Positions 34,460 to 41,556 of a DNA stretch of 64,000 nt are shown piece by piece. Under the pieces are notes generated by a model, which saw only the letters and a program-made list of their open reading frames with translations, did no database searches and was not told the DNA's origin. Within the stretch, counting starts at the first letter, position 1. Each line of letters starts with the position of its first letter. Origin of the DNA: Paenibacillus glycinis (lineage in GTDB: Bacteria; Bacillota; Bacilli; Paenibacillales; Paenibacillaceae); the NCBI RefSeq assembly GCF_009909185.1, contig NZ_JAAAMV010000025.1:157155-221154 (forward strand), in the 5' to 3' direction. Made by a program: the position numbers and the translations under genes.

Positions 34460-34680
34460 ACTTTCAGGAACCGCTTGTTGATTCCTTGTTGACTCCGAGC
34501 AAAGAAAAATACATCGCCTGGGCGTGTAAGCCACATGGCGATGTATTCACGATCTTTATACTGCTATGCCTTATTTTCGTCGCCCGTAGCAATCGGATTC
34601 TCCTCATACGAAATCCAATCACTCCAATTGCAGAACTAACTTCATTGTAGTCATACAAGCGAACATTCGGTCCTCCCCCC
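34460..34680 (-). repeat. Copy C of the rhodanese 3'-end/terminator repeat
   Basis: The minus strand from 34626 reads W-S-D-W-I-S-Y-E-E-N-P-I-A-T-G-D-E-N-K-A-stop (stop 34564-34566). Upstream the codons N-V-R-L-Y at about 34646-34663 also match the complete gene, but an insertion puts them in another frame. The hairpin AATACATCGCC / GGCGATGTATT (34508-34549) follows the stop, then TTGTTGACTCCG. It lies downstream of the AT-rich ATP-grasp gene and directly before copy D. The 500-bp gap 34309-34807 holds copies C and D and no other gene. Confidence 0.8.
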
Positions 34681-34699
34681 CTCTGTAAGTATTTTTAGA

Positions 34700-34807
34700 G
34701 ACTGATTGTGGACTCCATGTTGGCTTTGGAGATAAAAAAACACCGCCAGCGTGTTATGAGCCACGTGGCGATGTATTTATTGTTTAATTACTGCTATCCG
34801 TCTTCCG
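34700..34807 (-). terminator. Copy D: terminator and downstream part of the complete rhodanese gene
   Basis: Hairpin with arms around ACACCGCCA and TGGCGATGT (34739-34776), minus-strand tail TTTTTTTATC, followed by CTCCATGTTGG. It is the same arrangement as in copies A-C but attached to the intact gene ending at 34808. Confidence 0.75.
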
Positions 34808-35647
34808 TTATTCTTCTTCCCCCACAGCCACCACATTCTCCCCATAACTTATCCAGTCACTCCAACTCCCCGCATACAACCGCACATTATCAAATCCCGC
34901 TTCCCGCAATGCCAGCACGTTCGGGCAAGCCGTCACGCCCGACCCGCAATACACGATCGTCTCGCGTTCCTTGTCCAGCCCGTCGAACCGCGCCGCCTGC
35001 TCGTCCGCGCTCTTCCACTTGCCGTCCGCGCCGCGGCCCTCGGCCCAGAAGCGGTTCAGCGCCCCCGGGATATGCCCGGCCACGCGGTCGAGCGGCTCGA
35101 CCTCGCCGCGATAGCGCGGCGCTTCGCGCGAGTCGATCAAGGTCACGTCGTCGCGGCCCAGCTTCTCTCTCACTTCGTCCATCTCCACGAGCAGGTTGTG
35201 CTGCACCGTCGCGAAGAACGGCGCCGGGATGAGCACCCGCTGATCCGCGTTCACCGGGAACCCGGCATTGACCCAGGCCGTGTACCCCTCGTCCAGCACA
35301 TAGACCGCTTCGTGGCCGAGGTACTTCAGCAGCCACCACAGGCGCGAAGCCATCGCGCCGCCCTGGTCGTCGTACGCGACGACGCGCGTCTCGTTGCCGA
35401 TGCCGACGCGGCTGAACGTGCCCGTCAGCTGCGCGATGTCCGGCAGCGGGTGGCGTCCGCCATGCTCCTCGATCGGCGCGGACAGGTCCTTTTCCAGATC
35501 CAGATACACGGCTCCGGGGATATGCGAAGCCTCGTACGCCTCGCGGCCGGATACCGGCTTGCCGAGCTGGAACCGGCAGTCGACGATGACGATGTCCGAT
35601 TCATACATGCGGGCGAGCAGCCATTTGAGTGATACGATATTGTTCAT
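34808..35647 (-). CDS. Sulfurtransferase (tandem rhodanese domains)
   Basis: 279 residues from ATG 35647 (AAGGCGG upstream). Two rhodanese domains: the N-terminal one (VDCRFQLGKPVSGREAYEAS, HIPGAVYLDLEKDLSAP, VVAYDDQGGAMASRLWWLL) lacks a catalytic Cys. The C-terminal one has LIDSREAPRYRGEVEPLD, GHIPGALNRFW and the active-site loop VYCGSGVTACPN (Cys). It transfers sulfane sulfur, as thiosulfate or mercaptopyruvate sulfurtransferases do. The last 20-25 codons use AGT, ATA, TTG and GGG, scarce in the rest of the gene, as if the 3' end had a different origin. Partial copies of this end lie at 34460, 33185 and 31055. Confidence 0.92.
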   Translation of the reverse strand: MNNIVSLKWLLARMYESDIVIVDCRFQLGKPVSGREAYEASHIPGAVYLDLEKDLSAPIEEHGGRHPLPDIAQLTGTFSRVGIGNETRVVAYDDQGGAMASRLWWLLKYLGHEAVYVLDEGYTAWVNAGFPVNADQRVLIPAPFFATVQHNLLVEMDEVREKLGRDDVTLIDSREAPRYRGEVEPLDRVAGHIPGALNRFWAEGRGADGKWKSADEQAARFDGLDKERETIVYCGSGVTACPNVLALREAGFDNVRLYAGSWSDWISYGENVVAVGEEE

Positions 35648-35790
35648 TTGTTGATTCCGCCTTCCATTCTTCATTTCATGCGTTCTATTATAACGGAAAA
35701 TGCCCAGCCGGAGAAATCGGGAGCGCCTAACGCCCTTACGCCCGGCTTAAACTTCTTCATCCGATTGCCATCGGCCTATCCGTCATCCCG

Positions 35791-36180
35791 TCAGAATTGA
35801 TCCGTAATATCCCGCCAGCCTGTCCAGTCGGGCAGCTTCTGCAAGCCCCAGTACGCCAGGAACATGGTCATGACCTCTTCCACATCCCCTGTCGAATAGC
35901 TGTAATGCTTGAACGATCCGTCAGGGTGATCCAGCCGCAGCTCGACGGCGATGCCATTCTCCGCGTCCCCCGAAGGGACGGCCTGCATATAGCTGCTCCC
36001 CTCGATCAGAACGCTCGGATCGATGACGATAAAATCATTCGGATCGAGCTCGAAGCCTCCAATCAGCTCGCGAATCAGCGACGCTTCGATGGCCTCGTTC
36101 GCATACGTTGCCCCTTGCGTCGTAATCGTGTAGGTCACGCCGCGATGTCCCGCAAAGCTCAAGTCCGTGGATGCCCTCAT
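35791..36180 (-). CDS. Small protein of unknown function
   Basis: 129 residues from ATG 36180 (GGAGGG upstream). The sequence alternates beta-like stretches and charged turns (GVTYTITTQGATYANEAIEA, FIVIDPSVLIEGSSYMQAVP, GIAVELRLDHPDGSFKHYSY) and ends with an aromatic helix (MTMFLAYWGLQKLPDWTGWR). No signal peptide or membrane segment is seen. The gene is alone between the rhodanese and a divergent secreted protein. I do not recognise the family. Confidence 0.7.
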   Translation of the reverse strand: MRASTDLSFAGHRGVTYTITTQGATYANEAIEASLIRELIGGFELDPNDFIVIDPSVLIEGSSYMQAVPSGDAENGIAVELRLDHPDGSFKHYSYSTGDVEEVMTMFLAYWGLQKLPDWTGWRDITDQF

Positions 36181-36491
36181 CCTAATTCCCTCCTTGGCTC
36201 CTCTGCTTCAATGACTTCCGACTTCCCCTACCAGTATAACGGCACCGCGCGAAATGTTCGATGTCCGTTCCACTTTACTCATTACCGTCCTCCCGCGGTA
36301 CGCCGCCAATCCCCGCGCTGCCGATCGATCTCGCCTTCAAACCCGCACATCACCTCATTCCGAGGACCGCGAGCCCGCGCCGCTACAGCGTTTACAATTC
36401 CTGAATATTCCATAGATGATCCGTTAACAAAACTGCCCTACGATCTAATCGGACCTAGCACGTCCGCCATTCGATCGAAGGAGATGAATTT
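36181..36491. other. Divergent intergenic region
   Basis: 311 bp between the small minus-strand gene and the secreted plus-strand gene. It should hold both promoters; a TTTACA at about 36388 is a possible -35 for the rightward gene, but no good -10 follows. AAGGAG before 36492 is the ribosome site. No gene is seen. Confidence 0.4.
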
Positions 36492-37355
36492 ATGTTCAAA
36501 CGTTTGTTAGGCACGACCGCCGTCATGATCGCCCTGGGCGCTACGCTCGTCACGGAAGCCGGCGTCGCGCCGGCCCCGGCACATGCGGCAGGCAACATGG
36601 TTCCCGACTACGAGGTCAAGCTGCTCATGAACCCCAGCGTCGTGCTCGGCTCGGATTTCAAGCTGACCAGCGCCGTCCTGAACGCGTTCTCGATGCCGAC
36701 CACGGTCACCAAGATGAACGTCGCTTTCCTCGACACGGACGACGAGGATATCTACAGCAACGGCTGGAGCCCGCGCATCCGCAAGATGGAGGGCGAAGAC
36801 GATTTTGAACTGGACTACAAGAAACGCTACGCGATCACGAACAACGACATCAACGCCGCGCTGACGCAAGCCAACAACGACGGGTTCGACTCCGGCGACG
36901 ACGGCTACGAGGCGCAAGTGGAATGGGGCTACCAGAACAAGACGCTCAGTATCACCCGCGAGAAGAGCGGCAGCAAGAAGGGCTACGACGGCATGGAACT
37001 CCCGTCGATCGGCGACGCCCGCAGCCTGATGATCAACGACGCGCCGGATAAATTCAACGACTGGCTGAACGACGACTGGGGCACGGACAAGCTCGACGAC
37101 TCCCGTTATTACGGCCCGATCCTGGCCAAACGTTCCATCGGCACGTGGAGCGGCATGGAGCTGTACATCGAAGTATGGCCGATCAAGAAAGCTTCGGGCA
37201 GCGGCACGGATTATGTCGTCGAGGCTTCGTTCAAGACCGACAGCGCGACGACCGCATCCACCAAGCATGACCAGCTGATCACCTTTCTGCAAAGCAAAGG
37301 CTGGTTCCTTGCGCAGGATTCGCTGAAGACGCAGCTGATCATGGACCGTTACTAG
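36492..37355 (+). CDS. Secreted CYTH-like protein
   Basis: 287 residues from ATG 36492 (GAAGGAG upstream). Signal peptide KRLLGTTAVMIALGATLV...APAHAAG. The mature part shows a pattern like CYTH/triphosphate-tunnel proteins: DYEVKLLMNPSVVL, TKMNVAFLDTDDEDIYSNGW, SPRIRKMEGEDDFELDYKKR, and later GPILAKRSIGTWSGMELYIE and DYVVEASFKTDS. In classical CYTH enzymes the E-x-E-x-K start binds metal; here it reads Y-E-V-K-L. Export would be unusual for that family. Function is unknown; a terminator follows at 37388. Confidence 0.75.
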   Translation: MFKRLLGTTAVMIALGATLVTEAGVAPAPAHAAGNMVPDYEVKLLMNPSVVLGSDFKLTSAVLNAFSMPTTVTKMNVAFLDTDDEDIYSNGWSPRIRKMEGEDDFELDYKKRYAITNNDINAALTQANNDGFDSGDDGYEAQVEWGYQNKTLSITREKSGSKKGYDGMELPSIGDARSLMINDAPDKFNDWLNDDWGTDKLDDSRYYGPILAKRSIGTWSGMELYIEVWPIKKASGSGTDYVVEASFKTDSATTASTKHDQLITFLQSKGWFLAQDSLKTQLIMDRY

Positions 37356-37387
37356 TCGAATCCCGCGTCCGATCCGCAGTTCCCAGG

Positions 37388-37416
37388 TGCCCGCTTCCGG
37401 CGGGCATCTTTTTTAT
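37388..37416 (+). terminator. Rho-independent terminator
   Basis: TGCCCGC / GCGGGCA stem with TTCC loop followed by TCTTTTTT, 33 bp after the CYTH-like gene. Confidence 0.9.
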
Positions 37417-37532
37417 GCGCTCGCGCCACTCCCCCGCTTTTCCCGCTCCTCCGGATTTGTTAGTATGAAAGTACCAGATCGCATGCGATCGTGCATCATG
37501 ACGACCCATCTTCCACCGAGGAGTCCACAGCC

Positions 37533-38039
37533 ATGTCCAATCCGCACCCGTTTCCGCCGCGCTTCAATGTCGTCCCGCTGTCCGAGCAGCTTGCCGAGCA
37601 GCTCTCCTCCTGGCGGTACGAACCGCCTTTCGATTTCTACAACTGGACCACCTGGCAGGTCATGCTGGAGCTGGGCATCGAGTTCGGCGACCCCGACATC
37701 CGCAATCGGCAGTATGCCGCCGTGACGGACGCGGACGGCGACTTCATCGGGTTCGCGCAGTTCTTTCCGCTGCTCGGACTGACGCGAATCGGACTGGGCC
37801 TGCGGCCCGATCTGTGCAATCTGGGGCTAGGCGTCCCTTTCGTGCTGGCGATCGTGGCGGAGGCGCTCCGTAGGGCGCCGGGAGACGAGATCGATCTCGA
37901 GGTGCATACCTGGAACGTCCGCGCGATCCGCACTTACCAGCGGGCGGGTTTTGTCATCACCGATACCTACGCGAAGCAGACCCATACGGGGCTGGTCGAC
38001 GTTTATTGCATGTGCTATTTGCCGGGCGAGGCGCAATAA
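37533..38039 (+). CDS. GNAT family N-acetyltransferase
   Basis: 168 residues from ATG 37533 (GAGGAG about 10 nt upstream). GNAT fold pattern: YAAVTDADGDFIGFAQFFPL (beta strands), LGLRPDLCNLGLGVPFVLAIVAEALRR (acetyl-CoA pyrophosphate loop, here a Leu-rich variant of QxxGxG) and LEVHTWNVRAIRTYQRAGFV (motif B: N-x-x-A-x-x-x-Y-x-x-x-G-F). Transfer of acetyl from acetyl-CoA to an amine is inferred; the acceptor is unknown. Preceded by a terminator and transcribed alone. Confidence 0.85.
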   Translation: MSNPHPFPPRFNVVPLSEQLAEQLSSWRYEPPFDFYNWTTWQVMLELGIEFGDPDIRNRQYAAVTDADGDFIGFAQFFPLLGLTRIGLGLRPDLCNLGLGVPFVLAIVAEALRRAPGDEIDLEVHTWNVRAIRTYQRAGFVITDTYAKQTHTGLVDVYCMCYLPGEAQ

Positions 38040-38155
38040 CGGCCAATCGCCGCTTAGGTAAACGCTTTCATTTACAAATTCAAAACGTGCTAATTTCCGA
38101 TGCCGCCGCATATCCGTAATAGTGTCACGCGTTACGACAACAAGGAGGCGGTCCA

Positions 38156-38359
38156 ATGAAAGTTTTGAACATCATCAGCTTGATCATTCTCATTCTCGGC
38201 GGGTTGAACTGGCTTATTGTGGGGCTTTTTGAGTATGATGTCGTTTCGGAGATTTTTGATGGGTCGGATTCCGTCGGAGCCAAGATCGTGTATATCATTG
38301 TCGGGTTGGCAGCGCTCTACAGCCTGTCGTTCTTCTCGAAGGTTGCCGCGGACGAGTAG
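38156..38359 (+). CDS. DUF378 family small membrane protein
   Basis: 67 residues from ATG 38156 (AAGGAGG 9 nt upstream). Two membrane helices (LNIISLIILILGGLNWLIVG and GAKIVYIIVGLAALYSLSFF) with the family motif GGLNWLIVGLFEYDVV. DUF378 proteins are common in Bacillales and of unknown function. It is followed by the terminator at 38400. Confidence 0.9.
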   Translation: MKVLNIISLIILILGGLNWLIVGLFEYDVVSEIFDGSDSVGAKIVYIIVGLAALYSLSFFSKVAADE

Positions 38360-38399
38360 AAGCCGCACGTCGCTGTCATGCACACGGCATTCCTAAGCC

Positions 38400-38446
38400 G
38401 AGCCCGCCGCTTTGCGCATCCGTGCGCGACGCGCGGGCTTTTGTCG
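38400..38446 (+). terminator. Rho-independent terminator
   Basis: GAGCCCGC / GCGGGCTT stem, TTTTGTCG tail, after the DUF378 gene and just before the end of the convergent YkuI gene. Confidence 0.7.
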
Positions 38447-38459
38447 TTCCTCCTCGCCC

Positions 38460-39683
38460 CTACCGTTCGCCGTCCATGTCGGCGGCATCGAGAAACAAGA
38501 TGTAGCTCCCGCCTACCGGCACCGAGATCGTGCGAATCCGGTCGAATGAATCCAAGTCCGTATACGCCTGCGAGACCATGGCGCGCGGGCGCCCTACCAG
38601 CTCGACGGAGATCGGGATAAAGTACGGCCGCCAGCTCCAGTTCAGCCCCTTGAACGCCGGCTGCCGCAGCCACGCATCTCCTTCCCCGCTCGCGCGCTGG
38701 TAATTCGAGCTGATCTGAATGCCGTCGTAGCTGCACATATAGATTCGGATGCAGGACGTATCCGTCAGACCCGGCAGCAGCCGTTCGATGAACGTATCGC
38801 TCCCCCGCTCCCCCTGCATCGCTTCCCACGCCGCATCCACGGCAAGCCGCAGCTTGGCCGCCTCGCTGCTCCAATAGCGCTCCGCCTGCCGCATCCGCGT
38901 CCGCCGCCGGTCCAACCCCTCCTCGATGAGGGGCGCGAAGCTCCCGGATGCCCGAAACTCAGCTTCGGCCGGCGCGAACAGATACCCCTGCAGATACCGC
39001 GCGCCGATCTCGATCGCCCGCTGCATGTCTTGTTCCGTCTCGACGCCTTCCACGAGCAGCGAAGCCCCGATCTGGTCCGCCAGCATCGAGAAGGAACGCA
39101 GCACGCCGTAATATCCGCTATGGCTCTCGCTTCGCTTCAGCATGTGGATATCGATCTTGAGGATATGCGGCTGGATCTGCGCGATCCGGTCCATGTTGCT
39201 GAACCCGCTCCCCACGTCGTCGATCGCGATCAGGCAGCCTTGGTTGCGGTACAGGTCGATCACGGAGCGCAGCTGCTCCATGGGATCAAGGAACGACTCC
39301 TCCGTGACCTCGATCACGACCCGCCGCGGATCGATATCGTATTTGTCGAGGAGACGAAGCGTCGGCAGCTCGCCGGTCATCGCGAAGGTCTGGTAGATCC
39401 ACGAAGGCTTCAAATTGATGAACAGCCTGCCCTCGTCCGGTCCGGCTGCGGCGAATTTGGCAAAGGCCATCTCCCGAAGCTGCCGGTCCACCTGGATCTG
39501 CTCCGCCATCGGCACCGACTTGTCGGCGAAGAACGGCCCGATGCTGCGCACGCCGGCCTCGGTACGGACGCGTCCCAGCGCCTCGTACCCCATGATGCGT
39601 CTCGTGTCGAGCGCCAGAATCGGCTGGTAATACGGCACGAGCCCTTTCGCCATATCCTGCCGCATGTCGTCTGCATTCCTCAT
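38460..39683 (-). CDS. ykuI: EAL-domain protein, YkuI-like
   Basis: 407 residues, the same length as B. subtilis YkuI as I recall it, from ATG 39683 (GAGGAG upstream). The EAL domain (about 1-245) has YQPILALDTRRIMGYEALGR, FINLKPSWI, VVIEVTEES, IDDVGSGFSNMDR, LKIDIHMLKR and EGVETEQDM, so the metal and glutamate positions of c-di-GMP phosphodiesterases are kept. The C-terminal part (about 265-400; CIRIYMCSYDGIQISSNYQR, GGSYILFLDAADMDGE) is the PAS-like YkuI_C domain. YkuI binds c-di-GMP, but hydrolysis has been hard to show. Proximity to motAB fits a motility or signalling role. Confidence 0.9.
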   Translation of the reverse strand: MRNADDMRQDMAKGLVPYYQPILALDTRRIMGYEALGRVRTEAGVRSIGPFFADKSVPMAEQIQVDRQLREMAFAKFAAAGPDEGRLFINLKPSWIYQTFAMTGELPTLRLLDKYDIDPRRVVIEVTEESFLDPMEQLRSVIDLYRNQGCLIAIDDVGSGFSNMDRIAQIQPHILKIDIHMLKRSESHSGYYGVLRSFSMLADQIGASLLVEGVETEQDMQRAIEIGARYLQGYLFAPAEAEFRASGSFAPLIEEGLDRRRTRMRQAERYWSSEAAKLRLAVDAAWEAMQGERGSDTFIERLLPGLTDTSCIRIYMCSYDGIQISSNYQRASGEGDAWLRQPAFKGLNWSWRPYFIPISVELVGRPRAMVSQAYTDLDSFDRIRTISVPVGGSYILFLDAADMDGER

Positions 39684-39810
39684 CGCCGTGGCTCCTCGAC
39701 TCGATTTATGTCATATTTTCTCACATTGATTGATTTCCCCTATTGTAAAATAGCCGCGAAGCCTTGTAAAGTCCGATCTCCCGCCTACTTCGCACGCAAA
39801 AAAACGCCGA

Positions 39811-40125
39811 TCACCGCTGCCCGGCAATCGACGCCTTGTAAGCTTCGTTATAGCGCTGCGCAGACGCCATATCCAGCGCCGTCAACCCGCCGGCATGCCA
39901 AGTCGTGAGCCGCAGCGTCACTTTCTTGTAATCGATGCCGATGAACGGATGATGATCCAGCTCCTCCGCGATCTCGGCAATCTGCCCGACGAAGGCGATG
40001 GCGGCTGGAAAGCTGCCAAATCGATAGCTGCCGGAGATCCATTTCTCGTCCTGACGCGTCCAGCCTTCCAGCGCGGCGACGGCGGCATCCGCGGCTTCGG
40101 CCGTCAGCTTCTCCAGCTTCGCCAT
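39811..40125 (-). CDS. phhB: Pterin-4a-carbinolamine dehydratase-like protein
   Basis: 104 residues. The family motif is clear: ELDHHPFIGIDYKKVTLRLTTWHAGGLTALDMASA, with two adjacent His, a third His after W, and the LT..D end. The reaction is dehydration of 4a-hydroxytetrahydropterin for aromatic amino acid hydroxylases. No hydroxylase gene is near, so another pterin-related role is possible. A near-perfect terminator hairpin (39799-39836, tail TTTTTTTG) overlaps the last codons. A small acidic protein gene ends 21 bp upstream on the same strand. Confidence 0.9.
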   Translation of the reverse strand: MAKLEKLTAEAADAAVAALEGWTRQDEKWISGSYRFGSFPAAIAFVGQIAEIAEELDHHPFIGIDYKKVTLRLTTWHAGGLTALDMASAQRYNEAYKASIAGQR

Positions 40126-40146
40126 TCCGGATCCCCTTCCCTTGCC

Positions 40147-40440
40147 TCAGATTAAGCGGATGATCCGGCTTTCCTTCTCATCCACGGACACTTCGATGAT
40201 ATGATGCTTGGGCCGGTAAGTGACCACGCCTTGGCCGACATGGATGACCGGATCTTCCCCGAGGGCATAGAACACGTCGTCCGCCAGCGCCTCCATCAGC
40301 TCCAGCCGCTCCGTCTCGCCCAGCTCTTCCCACTCCGTCGTCTCCATCTCGAAGAACGTGTATCCGTCCCCGATCGAATGCATGGCATCCTTCAATTCCA
40401 CCAATATATCCTCATACTCTCTCGCATGCTTTACGCCCAT
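40147..40440 (-). CDS. Small acidic protein of unknown function
   Basis: 97 residues from ATG 40440 (weak GGCAGG upstream); longer in-frame starts extend into the motA leader on the other strand and have no ribosome site. Acidic and helical first part (REYEDILVELKDAMHSIGDG, WEELGETERLELMEALADDV), then beta-like (VIHVGQGVVTYRPKHHIIEV). It is probably co-transcribed with phhB 21 bp downstream. I do not recognise the family. Confidence 0.7.
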   Translation of the reverse strand: MGVKHAREYEDILVELKDAMHSIGDGYTFFEMETTEWEELGETERLELMEALADDVFYALGEDPVIHVGQGVVTYRPKHHIIEVSVDEKESRIIRLI

Positions 40441-40533
40441 TATCGCTGCCTGCCTTTCCGCTTGTATTTCCAGCCGCTTACTCCCTATTCTACACGAATT
40501 GGGACGAAAACTCCTAAAACATCCATTTTGCTC

Positions 40534-40560
40534 TAATCTAAAGATTGAATCTGACGATAT
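40534..40560 (+). promoter_or_regulatory. Possible sigma-D (motility) promoter of motAB
   Basis: TAAT, 15-nt spacer, GACGATAT compared with the B. subtilis sigma-D consensus TAAA-N15-GCCGATAT: two mismatches and exact spacing. It lies about 195 bp before motA and would give a long leader that contains the tandem hairpins at 40576-40669. Confidence 0.5.
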
Positions 40561-40575
40561 AAAGTAGAGAAAGAT

Positions 40576-40669
40576 GAATGGTTTGCGCGTACAACCGTGA
40601 GGTTGGACATGCAGCATTCAGCTAAAAGCTGATTGGTTTGCGCGTTCGTTAGAACGTGCGGCATTCAGC
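40576..40669 (+). repeat. Two tandem imperfect repeats with hairpins in the motA leader
   Basis: Unit 1 (40576-40622) and unit 2 (40631-40669) share the left end TGGTTTGCGCGT and the right end TGC-x-GCATTCAGC. Between them each has a different hairpin: CAACC-GTGA-GGTTG in unit 1, CGTTC-GTTA-GAACG in unit 2. Loop and stem bases differ while flanks are conserved, as in a structured RNA. It lies between the candidate sigma-D promoter and motA. Confidence 0.6.
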
Positions 40670-40755
40670 GTCCCTACAAGCATCATGCCCCCAGACTTGA
40701 GCGGCGATTGCCGGTTCATCATAGTCTCTACTCTTAAACTTAGACGAGGTGTGTC

Positions 40756-41556
40756 ATGGAAAAATCTACAATTATCGGTATCGTACTCGGACTTATCGCC
40801 GTTCTGCTCGGGATGACGCTCAAGGGTGCGCCCATCGAAAACCTGCTTAACCCGGCAGCTTTTACCATCATTATCGTCGGAACGGCGGCCTCGTTATTCA
40901 TTGGTTTCCCGCTGAAAGAGCTGAAAAAATTTCCGAAGCTCATGAAAATGATCTTCGTCGAGCAAAAGCTGCTCCCGCGCGAAGAGGTCATCTCCCTCTT
41001 CATGGAATGGGCAACGATCACGCGCCGCGAAGGTTTGCTCGCACTGGAATCGAAAGTCGACGAGATCGAAGACTTGTTCCTCCGCAACGGCATGCGGATG
41101 ATCATAGACGGCAATGACCAGGACCTCGTCCGCGACGTTCTCCTCGAGGACATCGCGGCGACGGAAGAACGCCATCGCGCGGGCGCGCTGATCTTCTCGC
41201 AAGCCGGCATGTACGCGCCGACGCTCGGGGTGCTCGGGGCCGTTATCGGCCTGATCGCCGCGCTCGCCGATATGAGCGACATGGGCAAGCTGGCCCACGC
41301 GATCGCGGCCGCGTTCGTCGCTACTCTTCTAGGTATATTCACCGGCTATGTATTGTGGCACCCGATCGCCAATAAGCTGAAGCGCCTCTCCAAGAATGAA
41401 GTCGAGCTCCGCCTCATGATGGTGGAAGGCCTGCTGTCCATCCAATCCGGCGTGTCCACGATCGCGATCAATCAGAAGCTGTCCGTCTTCCTGACGCCGA
41501 CCGAGCGCTTCAAGATGAATCAGAAGGGAGCGGAAGCGATTGAGCAAAAAGCATAA
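40756..41556 (+). CDS. motA: Flagellar motor stator protein MotA
   Basis: 266 residues from ATG 40756 (GAGGTG upstream). Four membrane segments (TIIGIVLGLIAVLLGMTL, PAAFTIIIVGTAASLFIGF, YAPTLGVLGAVIGLIAALAD, AIAAAFVATLLGIFTGYVLW) and the cytoplasmic loop with REGLLALES and the FLRNGMRMIIDG region typical of MotA. It forms the 5:2 ion-driven stator with MotB, whose gene overlaps it by 17 bp. No other flagellar gene is in the window, as in B. subtilis where motAB lies apart from the main operon. Confidence 0.93.
   Translation: MEKSTIIGIVLGLIAVLLGMTLKGAPIENLLNPAAFTIIIVGTAASLFIGFPLKELKKFPKLMKMIFVEQKLLPREEVISLFMEWATITRREGLLALESKVDEIEDLFLRNGMRMIIDGNDQDLVRDVLLEDIAATEERHRAGALIFSQAGMYAPTLGVLGAVIGLIAALADMSDMGKLAHAIAAAFVATLLGIFTGYVLWHPIANKLKRLSKNEVELRLMMVEGLLSIQSGVSTIAINQKLSVFLTPTERFKMNQKGAEAIEQKA

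Noticed and set aside
31055..34680. The repeat copies as an ordinary MITE or REP family
   Set aside because: The conserved part includes in-frame codons and the stop of the rhodanese gene, and the copies lack terminal inverted repeats; gene-end duplication explains them better, although a genome-wide search is needed.
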